Source: Terana coerulea (Eukaryota > Basidiomycota > Agaricomycetes > Polyporales > Phanerochaetaceae). Taken from it: a stretch of 64,000 nt of DNA. The translations under genes and the position numbers were made by a program. Below the pieces are notes generated by a model. It was not told the DNA's origin. It was given only the letters and a program-made list of their open reading frames with translations, and ran no database searches. The stretch is from NCBI GenBank assembly GCA_024811115.1, contig JAKOGH010000138.1:1-64000 (forward strand), given 5' to 3'. How positions within the stretch are numbered: the stretch's first letter is position 1; each line of letters opens with the position of its first letter. Below, one piece after another: positions 23,292-34,122 of the stretch.

Positions 23292-23787
23292 ACACTCTTT
23301 ATATGTCTCCATCATCTTGAAATAATCTCGAGGACTACTCAATATCTAGTAATTCGTACACGTACCTACACACATTCCTTCCGCTCTTGTTTTACATGTG
23401 TCCCGGTTCTACTGGTACTAACAATACACAATGCATGGTTCACCGTATAGGAGGGTTTCTGACTTGCTCTCTCCTAATCATACATGCTCGTTCGTCTCGC
23501 TCCGTATCTATCTGCTGGGCTGGTGGCGAGGATATGACGAATTCATGATCATATGAACTGCAGCTCTTGCCTAACTTGGAGGGAAGTCCCGCTGGTATGT
23601 TGCCGGCCGCACGCGTCTGTGCCGAGCCGCGACTTGACCCCGGCTCCGAGTCTGCACAAAGTCTGTACTCACCATCTACAATACCTACCACTACATCCCT
23701 GACGACTTTTCAACCTTCTACATCTCTAGGCTCTTCCTAGTAGCTCTTGCTCAACCTACTTCCCGTCATCCACTCTTTTACCACAAC
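23292..23787. other. Intergenic
   Basis: Holds the 3' region of the scaffold gene and the likely promoter of the OPA3-like gene. Nothing further recognised. Confidence 0.5.
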
Positions 23788-24617
23788 ATGGCTTCTGCGA
23801 AATTGGCAACTCTGGTCATCCGAGTGAGTCTCCACCGTGCCAGCGGGAAGTTTAGGATCTCAGGCTCAGCAAGACACTAGCGAAACCAATCAGTAACCAG
23901 ATAAAGAACCAAGCGAAGCAGTGAGCTTGACGTATCGCTTCTCACAATAGCACATCTAACACTGTACGTTCCAGGCATGAAACGTTCCGCGGCCTCTGTG
24001 TTGGCCTCGCTCAGCAGATGCATCAAGGAGAGGTCTCGTTGCGTACCCGCCTTCTAGGCGAGCCAGCGAAAGCTGTGCGCCCTCTCTCAGAGACGAGGTG
24101 AGTAGAGGCTTGTGTCTGCTTAGTTGCTCGCTGTCTCATCTTAACGTGAAGGGCCATTGAGAACGGGGCCAACGCGTTGGCAGAAGGGTTTCTGTTCGGC
24201 GTGGCGGCGTTGCTCATCATAGGAGAAACATGGCGCTCGTCGCGCAGCTCAAGCAAACGAAGAGAAGATGTGGACGACCGAATAGAAGAGCTGCAGGGCC
24301 AGGTCGGGGAAATCACGCAGAAGGTGGATAGTCTGGCGAGGGACTTCAACGAGCGATGGGAAGAGGAGAAAGCGAGGTGCGCTTTCTCGCTACATATAGT
24401 ATTAACACAGCTGACAGTGCGTAGGAACGACGAGCTGACTCGAATATTGGAACGAGTCGTGGAGATCGGTCTCAGAGGCGGTTGGGCGGAATTCGAGCAT
24501 ACGCCGCTCGCATTGCCTCGCATTCAGCTGAACCCGCATAGAGAAGGCTCGCCGTCGCCTACTACACCCTCGGCTGAACATCCAAGCTCACCACCGGATG
24601 TAGAGAGCAAACAGTAG
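23788..24617 (+). CDS. OPA3-like mitochondrial protein
   Basis: Five exons (23788-23823, 23874-23920, 23985-24097, 24152-24376, 24425-24617) join cleanly to about 204 residues. The sequence follows the OPA3 family closely: MASAKLATLVIRTLAKPISN, then KQHETFRGLCVGLAQQMHQ, then RPLSETRAIENGANALAEG followed by the hydrophobic FLFGVAALLIIGETW segment. A coiled coil follows (DDRIEELQGQVGEITQKVDS) and the C-terminus is Pro/Ser-rich. OPA3 proteins sit at mitochondrial membranes and affect mitochondrial shape; the biochemical role is not settled. All introns are 48-65 bases and canonical. Confidence 0.92.
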
Positions 24618-25143
24618 CGACAATGGACGCTATGGATCCCAGTACCCCACCTATAATATTTCATGCTCAAAGAGTTGAAGAGGAGGCAGATTTCATTTGC
24701 CTGAAGACACTACGAAGCTTGCCTGAAATGGAGAGCACGTAACTGGACCCTACGGGCCCCTACTCCCTGCACCTAATATCCTAATATCAATGTGTTGTCT
24801 CATGCTTAAGAACCTCTACGTCTGCAGGTGCCATTTGATGATCTTGTCTGTTCCTTGCGAGACAGCGCATGGGGCTTCTGTTCCGTTGATACTTAACACC
24901 AGTACGTCAGCGGACGGTGCGTTATGCGACCCAAGGCCCGGGGCGATGTACATCATCCGCATGCATATAACGTAAGACCGGATGCGGGATAAACCAAAGT
25001 CAAATTACCGGCGCGTACATACTACTTGTAAAAATACAGCAGAGTAGTCCGAGAGGAGTTGTATAAATTTAGCAGAGATCGATACTGTCAAAGAGCAAAA
25101 CAAGGAAAGGAAGATAAGCAATACCTGTCAGAACATGTACATA
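24618..25143. other. Intergenic between convergent genes
   Basis: Two converging transcripts end here. No additional gene or repeat was noticed. Confidence 0.5.
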
Positions 25144-25780
25144 TCACACAGGCCGAGAGAACGCTTTGGGACTACTGGAGTGGGAAGTGCTGGCCTCCAG
25201 TTCTGCCTTCCAGAACTCCTTACCCATTAGGTCCCACCCGACAACGGCCACCGTTCCATTTTGTACGTTATGGATGAGCCAGGCACGGAAGAAGAGCTCA
25301 GCAGTGTACCCCAGGCCGTGTAGCAGGTCCTCAGGCCTTTTGTTGAAGTGCTTGTATGGCAATGCCGAAAAGAATATTCTCCCGTATTCTCTGAATGGTC
25401 ACAATTAGCATCAGCAGCGGTGCTAAACCGTATGAGTAGAGAATGGCCCTGGACTTACCGCGTACTCGTATGGTAACTGGTGACCCTGAGCCAAACGGTG
25501 GGGGACCCTTTGAACAGTGCCACCGATTGACTCTCAATAAGATCTCGCGCTTGCTGGTTAAGAGTGTGAAGGTTAGGATAAGTAGAATGCGTCGTCACAA
25601 CGTAACCCAGCCAAGGCCTCACAGATGCATCAAGTATTTCCTGGTGTTGGGGCAGCTTGAGGCGGTCCCTGTCCGGCTATGACCGCCTGAGAACGTGCCT
25701 ACCGCAGAATGCGAAGTGACTGTCAACGAAAACGACGATGTGCCGCAAATACACGTGAAACTCGCCTGCGGGTTGCTCAT
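25144..25780 (-). CDS. Uncharacterised 160-aa protein, three exons
   Basis: Built from splice sites: 25780-25755, 25668-25459 and 25390-25144, all with GT-AG introns and a continuous frame. The protein starts MSNPQASFTDRLKLPQHQEI, continues with ASVRPWLGYVVTTHSTYPNL, LIESQSVALFKGSPTVWLRV and RPEDLLHGLGYTAELFFRAW, and ends in a Ser-rich tail. The even spread of aromatic and hydrophobic residues across three separate exons supports a real folded protein. No transmembrane segment, signal peptide or catalytic motif is seen, and I do not recognise the family. It converges with the OPA3-like gene. Confidence 0.65.
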
Positions 25781-27880
25781 GTCCTGCGAACGTTGGCTAG
25801 GGTTTGTGGTGTGTTGGAGAGGTCGTGTGTCACAAAGGGTGTGAGAGATGAGGCGAGAGGTGAGAGTCGAGAGGCGAAGTAGAGAAGAGCTGGTTGCTGG
25901 AGAAACTTGCAGAAAGTCCGAGGCTTCTGTACCCACTACCCAAGGAAACGGGCATCCTTGAGCCACATTGTGCACCGAGGGCTTGCAACCCCGCGCGATG
26001 CGAATCCTCAGAATGCGGGGTTCGCCAGCGGAAGTGTCTGAATTTGGTGGTCCTGTACCAGCACGAGCATGAGCGGCCGAGTATCAAAGGCTTCATCCTG
26101 GCTCCGCAGCGCAGCATCCAGCATGAGGCAAATGGCTGTTTGCGGCACCGGCAGGACAGAGCAAGGAAAACCATGCCCTCGGAGAGTAAATCTCCCAACG
26201 GGGGATGTCATCTTGATCTTGCGAAATGCGAAGATTTGCACTGCCCCTGTTCTGCTAGTGGTCGAAGAGTCGAGCACGAGTAAGGTTAGGCCCGTCATCG
26301 CCGTTTGTTTCTGGCCCCTCGCAAGTCGTACGCCCTCCTTATTTGCTGTGCAAAGACCGGTGACGGACTGCTTCTCCACTCCGTCCGTAAGCCTAGAAGT
26401 GCTGCGCTATATCGTGGTCCACACAGGATGCCATCTAGATATTCAGCAGTCACTGAGAACAATGGCAATCCTGGTCCGAGTCAAGCTGCACGCAGGACCA
26501 TGCGTGTATCAGCCCGAGCGGCAGCAGGGACGGGCGGAGTGCTCACTTTGTTTTCAGCGTCTTGCGCCACATTCAACAGCACAGCACAGGCAGCTAATAC
26601 GAGGCAGCGCTCCCGTTTGCACCCAGAACTGCTGTTCCGGGATACAGGTACCTGCCTCCAAGACCATATGTGGATCAGCACAGGTTACGCCTGCAAAATG
26701 CGCTCAACAGGGAGTCATGTCGAGAGGGTAGCGCCGAGAGAGCGTGTCCAAGACAAATATCTCCGAGTGCTGAGATCTGCCGCATCTGCGGCTCGTAGCA
26801 TGTCTATCTAGATTCGACAGCGCATTTAGTGAACGGCAGCGTGACGACGAGACAGTGCTACGTGACTGACCACAATATCTGTCACTTGCCTTTGTTTATT
26901 TGCCTGCAGCTGCTTGATGAGCCTTAACAGACCTCTTGCGCACCGCCGTGATACATGGGGCTGTGGAGTCACCACCAAGGTCGCCACATTCACCGTAGTG
27001 CAGACTGCTTGGCTCAGAACTGCAGCACTTAGATTTTCGCTGTTGCCAGTACCACCGGCGTTTCCTGTCTAAATGTCTTTCCCCAAGCCAGGATATGAAT
27101 AGGATGTGATTGTAGTAGACGAATGCAGTTGTCCCGAGCGTCGTTGTTGCAGTGTCGTTGTTCATGGTAGCGAGTTCGAAGGGGCAGTGACCAACCACAC
27201 TTGCCATATGCGGGCATTGGGAATTCCCGAGTTTGTCGGACTTTCAGCGCTTACACGTTGATCTGCCGGACCGCCAGGTAAACAGCACATCGCCGGAGTC
27301 GGAGGCTGTCTTCGTTGGAAGCAGACGTCAGACAAGACAGAGTCACAGATGACTGTCCGCCACATATGAGTCTGTCTACTCTGCTCAGGGAGACTACTCT
27401 CAAGGCCTGCTTTTGCTAGCTATGTACTAGTACAAAATCGAGTACCGGACAGTCTTTTCGGCGTCCGCTGGAAAGTATGGTCCCTCGAAGGTCGTTGGAG
27501 ATAGTCCGAACGCTCGTTTTGCAATGCGATCTCGGGTGAGTTAAGGCTGCTATAGTATCTCGATCGAGACACAGGGATTTTAAGAATACCAGTGGGCCAT
27601 TAAAACATAATTACAACATATTTACGAATTGTACCGTATTCCGCTATTGTACATGTGCAAAGCGATTCGTGTCCGCGCAACCGAAACACACACACCAGTC
27701 GCTCCGTTTCATTTCGGACGGGAGAGGACCGCGCTGCAGCCCAAGCCTCCGCGGGGCATGCCCCTGAGCCAGCGCGCCCAGCACTAGGTTCACACCCGCC
27801 CATGGTGTCGAACCCGGATTCTCCAGCCCTCCCAGCCCTCGCGTGCGCCAACGCACTTCCCCTCACGATCTCCACCATCC
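25781..27880. other. Long region without a confident gene
   Basis: Several minus-strand frames hint at coding sequence, for example MNNDTATTTLGTTAFVYYNH from 27166 and a frame ending near 26010 with PQTAICLMLDAALRSQDEAF. No set of exons could be joined into a recognisable protein. The first fragment faintly recalls the N-terminus of DUF6533-type membrane proteins of mushrooms, but the match is too weak to annotate. It could be a decayed gene. Confidence 0.35.
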
Positions 27881-29134
27881 TTACCCCTTCTCTCCCTCCT
27901 CCCACATCTTTTCCAAGTCTCCTTCCGCCTGCAACACACCACACGCCGCCCCGACGAGCACGCCCGCCGCGACCGGCGCCCACGCGCTCGCGACGCACTG
28001 CAGCCTGCCCGCGCCGAAGCCCATCAGCGCGTCCTTCTGCGCCGGCGTGAGCGTGGCGGGATGGTGTCGCATGGGGTCGTATGCCGCGGCGGCGGGCCCC
28101 CAGATGGCCGGGTCACGGTGTAGGGCAGCGATGTCGGCGGCGACAACAAAAGGCGCGTAGGGGCGCGGAGTGCTGCGACAGGCGAAGAGCCGGGACACGG
28201 CGTCGGCGAGGGACGAGGATAGGGAGGTGGTGGGAGATGTTGTGTTGGGTAGTCTGGCACGCGAGATCCGGCGCGTCGGCGGGTGCAGGCGCAGCGTCTC
28301 CGCGACCAGAGCCTCCACGCTCGGTGCGACCGCTCCGTCCTCGCCGTCTCCGAACCGCACAAACTGCGCCCGCGTCGGACACGCTATGAATGCGTCCAAC
28401 GCACCCCGTGCGTGTGCGTCCTGGTGGGCGTACGCGACCGTCGTCGCGACGACGCGCCACATCGTCTCGAACGCGGGCACGATGAGGTCGATCGGGTTCG
28501 CGTGCCGGGCGGCGGGGATCCAGCGGTGCAGACGGGCGTTGACGTCGTGCAGGAGGTGCCGCGGGAGGGCCGCGGGAGTCTTGGAGAGCCGCCAGAGGTC
28601 GTTGATGCCGCGCGCGACGAGCACGAGATCGTCCATGGCGACGTCTTCAGGCGGGACAGCGAAGAGGGTCGTGAGAAGGACGCGCAGGGCAAGGGTCTGC
28701 ATGAACGTGTCATACGGGACCTCACTCTGCGCGCCGCTGTCGAGACACGCGGGCAGACAGAAGCCAACGGCGTCGGTCGCGTGCGCGGCAAAGGCCGCGA
28801 CGCCGTCCGCACCGTCGAACGGGCGCAGCAGCGTGCGCGCCGTCTTGACGAAGGCGGCGTGTACGTCCGGCGCGGGCGAGACGAACGTGTTCGTGAGCCC
28901 GAAAGCGCGCACGAGGCGCGCGTTCGGGGCCGCGCGCTGCGCGAGGAGCGTAGGGAGGGAAACCGTGGGGGGAGGCGCGAGGAGCGCGCGGATGTCACGC
29001 TCGGCCGTCAGACGAGCGGCGGGCTCGGCTGGTGGCGGTGCGGGACGCAGGCGGCCGGCGTACCGGCGTGCGAGGAGGGCGGCGAAGGCGGCGGCGAGCA
29101 GCACTGACGCGAGGGCGTAGTGGCTAGTAATCAT
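27881..29134 (-). CDS. Cytochrome P450-like protein, single exon
   Basis: One uninterrupted frame of about 417 residues from the ATG at 29134 (MITSHYALASVLLAAAFAAL, a membrane-anchor helix) to 27881. An earlier in-frame ATG at 29170 would only lengthen the anchor. P450 landmarks are the ExxR motif ETLRLHPPTRRISR (about 60% along), a YDPMRH segment where the PERF loop normally is, and the heme-ligand loop MGFGAGRLQCVASAWAP near the C-terminus with the Cys in place. The protein is about 80-100 residues shorter than usual fungal P450s, lacks a recognisable oxygen-binding AGxxT helix, and has Ala-Ser after the heme Cys instead of Pro-Gly. It may be a divergent member rather than a typical monooxygenase. 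The lack of introns is unusual here. A TATA-like box lies about 77 bases upstream. Confidence 0.75.
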   Translation of the reverse strand: MITSHYALASVLLAAAFAALLARRYAGRLRPAPPPAEPAARLTAERDIRALLAPPPTVSLPTLLAQRAAPNARLVRAFGLTNTFVSPAPDVHAAFVKTARTLLRPFDGADGVAAFAAHATDAVGFCLPACLDSGAQSEVPYDTFMQTLALRVLLTTLFAVPPEDVAMDDLVLVARGINDLWRLSKTPAALPRHLLHDVNARLHRWIPAARHANPIDLIVPAFETMWRVVATTVAYAHQDAHARGALDAFIACPTRAQFVRFGDGEDGAVAPSVEALVAETLRLHPPTRRISRARLPNTTSPTTSLSSSLADAVSRLFACRSTPRPYAPFVVAADIAALHRDPAIWGPAAAAYDPMRHHPATLTPAQKDALMGFGAGRLQCVASAWAPVAAGVLVGAACGVLQAEGDLEKMWEEGEKG

Positions 29135-29210
29135 CTTTTGTGTGGCCAATGTTTGGAATGGGAAAAGCAACTTGCAGGGGTTCGTTGGGGTGCGCTATCC
29201 GTACAGCAGA

Positions 29211-29218
29211 AATATATA
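29211..29218 (-). promoter_or_regulatory. TATA-like box of the P450-like gene
   Basis: TATATATT on the minus strand, about 77 bases upstream of the chosen ATG. Confidence 0.4.
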
Positions 29219-30037
29219 GAGCTCACGGAATAAGCTCAAGGTTCGGCGGCCTGCGGAAACCTGATACGAGCAGGTATATGGGCGGCGAGGACGACTGTAC
29301 TTGGGCGGCGTCGTGGGAGTAGATGCTTGCACAGTTGCACGGGCGCAGCAAAACATGCTCCATACTGAGGTTACTCGGGTCGTGGCATGGGACGCTAGGC
29401 ATCGATGGAGGCTCACTAGGACACAAGTGGTCGAAAAGGGCCATTGATACATGCCACGAAGAGCAGTGAGATGACAGTCCGCAGTTCGTCCTACCTTCCG
29501 AGTGATATATACATGCTGCGGGTGACTTTGATAGCAGCCACACAAGCATGCATGAGGGCAGGATCTACTAGAACAAGTTACTAGATGGCAGTGGGGACTT
29601 CGAAGGAAAGATTACAGTGAAAGAGCGCGGCGGAAGCAGCTGATGGACGCCATTTATTCAAAAGGCAATATGCTTGGCCATGCTCTACGGGCACAGGCAT
29701 TGGATGCCAGATAAATCGATAAATGAGTAGTCGACGGACTAAGTGCTCGGTGGAGGTTGGAATCAAGTTGGAATCGTCGCGTTGCAGGATGCGGGACAAG
29801 CTTGAGCTTATGTAAGGTCATTGCATCCAAGCGTCTGGATGACGTCACCGGGCGCCCCGCGCCCACGTCCCGCCCACAGAGAGCGACATTCAACACAACA
29901 CCAACCCAGGACGCCGACAACGATAATACAAGTATAAGTTAACACCCTACTTAGGCAATTTACAAAATTCTGTACATACACGAATTCGCAAGACATTACC
30001 AAAGACAAAGTCGACCCTGAACGTTTGAACATCTTTG
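29219..30037. other. Intergenic
   Basis: No coding region recognised between the P450-like gene and the second DUF6593 gene. Confidence 0.5.
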
Positions 30038-30752
30038 TCACGACCCCTCTGCATCCCTCCGCCTCCGTTCCATGAAAATCCAGGTGAGCACGACGAGGTC
30101 GAGCATGTGCAACACGCTCTCGTCGACCTCCAGCGTCGCCGGCGTCCGACCCCACTGCACGCCCGCGCCCTGCGCCTGCCGCGCGACGACCGTCGCCGGC
30201 TTCGCGCCGTCGTCCACCTCCAGCTGGCGACACTCGCACATCAGTCCAACAGTTATCCAACGCGGAAAAGGCGCACCTGGCACGCGGGCTTCACGCAGAT
30301 CCGCCACTTGTACGCCCGCCCGTCCGGCCCTGTGAACGTCGGCGTCCTGCACCGACGCGCAGCGGCACCCCGCGTCAGCATACCCCGTCCTCGTCCACGA
30401 CGACTCTGTGTGTCGGAGAACAGAGGACTCACGAGCCGAAGACGCCCTTGGACTGCATGAAGCGGCTGAAGTCCAGGATCTGGCCGGCGTACACGAGCCG
30501 CGAGCTGCGCATGAAGTGCCACCGGATGCGCGCGATCTCCTCGGGCTTGCCGCCCGCCGCCTGCCCCGCCGAGTCGGGCTCGCCTGCGTCGGCGGACGTA
30601 CTGGCGGAGCCTTCGAGGCGGGCGTTGCGCGCGATGGTCGTCGTGCGCCGGGGGAACTTCCACGGCGTCGTGATGGTGTAGAGCGCGCGGCCGTCCGGGG
30701 CGGCGAGCACGGTGTTGAGAGGCGAGTTTTTGGAGAGCGTGAGCTCGAGCAT
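30038..30752 (-). CDS. DUF6593-type protein, copy 2
   Basis: Three exons, 30752-30433, 30346-30277 and 30223-30038, join in frame to 191 residues. Motifs line up with copy 1 at 3656-4315: LELTLSKNSPLNT, RRTTTIARNARLEGS, EEIARIRWHFMRSSRLVYAG, TFTGPDGRAYKW at the exon 2 start, and the same C-terminal helix (HMLDLVVLTWIFMERRRR). Intron positions are conserved. Exon 1 has a longer Ser/Ala/Gly loop and much higher GC than copy 1. Function is unknown. A TATA box lies 70-77 bases upstream. Confidence 0.8.
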
Positions 30753-30822
30753 GGTGGTGGTGAGTAGGTACTGGCAGTCAATGAGCTCAAAGCATCACTG
30801 CAGAGCGTGGCCACAGAGTGGG

Positions 30823-30829
30823 CTTTATA
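30823..30829 (-). promoter_or_regulatory. TATA box of DUF6593 copy 2
   Basis: TATAAAG on the minus strand, about 71 bases upstream of the ATG at 30752. Confidence 0.55.
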
Positions 30830-31947
30830 TTCAAGGGGGTTCGTGCAAGCATCTGCGCGGGAAACGGAGCCATCAGTTCAATGAGTTCGTTCCAGCCTGC
30901 TGTTCAGCGCAGTGACTGCGCAGCATGCGCATGTAAGGCATACACTTGCCACCATCTCCCGAGTAGATCCGACTCAATGTACGCATGTTTGAATTCTCAA
31001 TATTAAGGTGTAGCACCACAATAGATATCAAATAGAGCATCGCAAAGCTTTACATTGTTGTCGAACCCTCTAGCGCAGGCACGGTCTAAGTACCGCCTCC
31101 TTCCGCTTTCGTACACCCACCTACCTTATACGGCAACTTTACACTTTGGGATTGCGGAGCTGACGGTGACCCGAAGCGGATGACTGCGTCCGAGAGCGCT
31201 CGGCACGATTTCCCGCCGCTGGCCGTCGAGGACTGGGTCGTCAGCCTCCTGGTGTATGTATACTACAGCTCGTTGAATCGTCTGGGCATCTTGCAACTTT
31301 CCCCACCACCGCCGCGGCCGACCGCCACCAGGATCCCCTTGGCCATTGGAATGCCTGAGGCTATGGTAGGCCTCATCGCATGCCGCCATAGTCAAACGCA
31401 CGCGAGACCGACGTCCATTGCGACAGGGGCGCACCACGAACGGGAGGTGTCCACACCACACAGCCAGACGCGTACGTTTTCCGACATGGTTTCCGGCAGG
31501 CCCATGTACGCCGACGTGCTGCTACTGCCTGAGGGCAGGGCCCTCCGTTGTCGTTCCGCGTGGAACGTTGCCGCCATCGTCTTTTGCGTCGTGCAACCAA
31601 GCAGCGCTCCGTAAGACATCCAGCGGTCGAACCACCCTCGATCGCTTGAACGCGAGTAGAGCACCCGTCCTTGGCCATCTGCAGGTCCGAATAGGCATTT
31701 CTCCCGCCAGATATGTGCTGCCCGCTAAATCTGAGAACGAGCCGGTGAGTTCGTTCGTTGTATGACGAGTAGACACTCAATCCCTATGCCCCTCTACTGT
31801 GCACGAGGCCGTGCCGTTGTGTAGAAGTCGACACCACCGCATTTGTGAGACAAGTAGTCGAGGCGAGTTGACACTAATCGTAGAGGTTGATTATAAAAGC
31901 ATAAAGCTTTCAAGTATGGTAGCTTTACTAGACCATCAGATGTTCAC
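30830..31947. other. Intergenic
   Basis: Open frames on both strands at 31180-31780 overlap one another and show no family resemblance, so none is annotated. Confidence 0.45.
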
Positions 31948-33566
31948 CTACAGGAGTCTTCTAGAATCTACGCAATTTGCTGCAGAGGTGTTCTTGAAGG
32001 CTCCAAATTCCCAATTAAAGCAATCCTACACTACCGTCAACGCCACATTCCAACATGCACAACTGAGACCAAACACTCACCGAGCAGTCCTTCTCTTCAT
32101 AGAAGCCGGGCACGCCACTGACGCTTGTAGTATTGTCCCCAGAATCCTCCCAAGGAGTGGAGAGCACCTTCTCAATGACGGCGGCGATGCCGTGTGTGCG
32201 AATGTCGACCGCCCAGCCCAACTTAGAGACGGTGTCGTATCGAATGACGCTACCTAAGTGGCATCTGAAGAGGTATCATTATAGCCAACGAAAGCGCAGC
32301 ACGCACAGCGGACGTACTGGGTCTCCATGGCGTAGCCTGCAATCGCGCAAGATGACGCTACGCCGTTGCATGTGCCCATAGCAATGGGATCCGCGGTGTG
32401 ATATACATGCGTTATGTGCTGGATCGACGGCTGGGAGTTGCTGGTCAGCACCACGGGCGAAGGAAACTTTGCGGTGGGAAGCCTACTGGCGAGGGGAGAT
32501 GCAGGCGGGAGGCAGCGAGTTTTTCGCCTGGAGCCTCGAAGGCAACGACTGGTATCCCGAACGTCGTGCCCATCAAAGACGCGAGCGAGCCTCCCAGAGA
32601 GTGACCTGGGGAGAGACGTTAGCAATTGGCTTATCCCGGACGCAGAGTGCACGTACCAATTAACCAGATGTTCGCATTAGGATACATATATGTTACGTTG
32701 TTATACAAGTTCTGTCATCAATGAGCATGTCTGTGCAGATCCACAAGCAGCATGGCACTCACAATGCCCACGTTGTAGAACAGGCTCTCCTCGACGAGAC
32801 TCCGCTCCAGACAGTCCTGGTCGCACTTGTAGCTGCCGGAGTAGCACGGGCACACGGTGCTCCACGTCGGGCCGACGCGCGCACAGCAGCAGCTGAACAG
32901 CAGGTTATCGTTCAGCTTGTCCTTGCGCGACGTCGGGCCACTGCCGCCGACGAGCCAGCCGGCTGAGGTGCCCTTGACGGAGACGACGACGGTGCTATTG
33001 TCCGCGTTCGCGAAGACGTGGCCGCGGAAGCCGTCCTGGTCGGGCTCCCAGCCGAACGGGTAGCTCTGCAGGCGGCATCGCAGGCGTCAGGACGGGGGAC
33101 ACAGCGTGAGTGCATGCGCGGGACGGGAGGGGACGTACGCTGTTCCACTCGTGCGCGAGATCGTACCAGTCCTTCTCGCCCGGCTGCGTGTACGCGTTGT
33201 TCGTCATCTTCGCGAGCAGCAGCAACGTCTCGCGGTCGCGCACGTCTGGCCCCTCCACCTCGTCCACGTCCCACTCGAGCTCCCCGCCCAGGTGCCGCGC
33301 GCGAGCACTCCGGAAGAAGTCGGCCTGCACGCGCGGTTTCGAGACCGTGGTTGGCCGAGTGCGCACCTCCCAGCCGTCGGAGCGCGAAAAGAAGACGAGC
33401 GGGGCACATCGGCGAAGACGACGCGGGAGGTGTTCGAGACGAGGCCGTGGGCGTGCCGCAGCTCGAACGTCATCCTCTCTGGACGTGGGCGGGCCTCAGG
33501 GCCAGCATGCCATAGATACGACGCCAGTAAGTATTGGAGGGCAGTGGGAAGCACCTTGTAGAGCAT
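31948..33566 (-). CDS. ATG15-type class 3 lipase, copy 1, one frame break
   Basis: A phospholipase family that degrades membranes of autophagic bodies in the vacuole. Seven exons: 33566-33139, 33065-32763, 32711-32657, 32605-32487, 32430-32318, 32264-32081 and 32025-31948, about 426 residues. Marks include [38 protein letters not shown], the Cys-rich [20 protein letters not shown] segment, and the catalytic triad: Ser in [10 protein letters not shown] (split by an intron), Asp in [10 protein letters not shown] and His in DIRTHGI. In exon 1 the frame breaks at a G4 run (33401-33404 on the plus strand). One more base there restores an ATG15-like frame. All other exons read cleanly. The paralog at 39558-41133 has the same exon pattern and no break. 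Confidence 0.9.
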
Positions 33567-34122
33567 GCCTAGGTATCGGGTGTACCCCAGTGAAGTTGGG
33601 AGTTGAGAAGGAGGTTGTGCTGGGCGGAGAGAGGCATGCGGAAGTGGTTCAAGTGTGCGGATCAAATACCGCCATCATTTTGATGCGCCCTTCCTCCTTC
33701 AGATCTCTACAACTTGGCGCTCAGTCTCACAGACGCCAACTCTCCCCTGGACCACCACTTGCACCCTCTTACACCGGGGCTTCAACGGAAGCTGACAATT
33801 AAAAGTGGATTACTGTACATGTTGGCTTCGTCTAAAGCGATGCTGATTCCCGAACCCATTAAGTAGAATTGCTCGGGCCGCATCTACACGCTGACCTTAC
33901 AAGCTCTGCGTAAAAGCCGTCGAGCACACGCAATGCTCAGGCTGCATGAGAAGTGGAAACCAGATCGTAACATGCCGCCAGCTGCCGTAGAAGCAAGTTG
34001 ATTGCGCTACGACCAATGAAACATCTCCCGATGTCGGTAAATAGACCACTATACACAGGGGAAGGTCGCCGGCCTGTTATATGCACTTCAACCTCGTTAT
34101 TTCTGTGTTATCAATACCGAAG
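33567..34122. other. Divergent promoter region of ATG15 copy 1 and the SDR
   Basis: About 556 bases between two starts pointing away from each other. A TTATAT stretch lies near 34077. No other feature. Confidence 0.5.

Noticed and set aside
25781..27207. DUF6533-like membrane protein on the minus strand
   Set aside because: Only one short N-terminal fragment resembles it; no further exons with the expected membrane segments could be joined.
28283..29107. Long plus-strand open frames opposite the P450-like gene (up to about 316 codons)
   Set aside because: They are Arg/Gly-rich shadows produced by high GC at third codon positions; the minus frame carries ExxR and heme motifs.
31180..31780. 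Overlapping open frames on both strands
   Set aside because: No family resemblance, no supporting splice structure, and frames on both strands are equally open.
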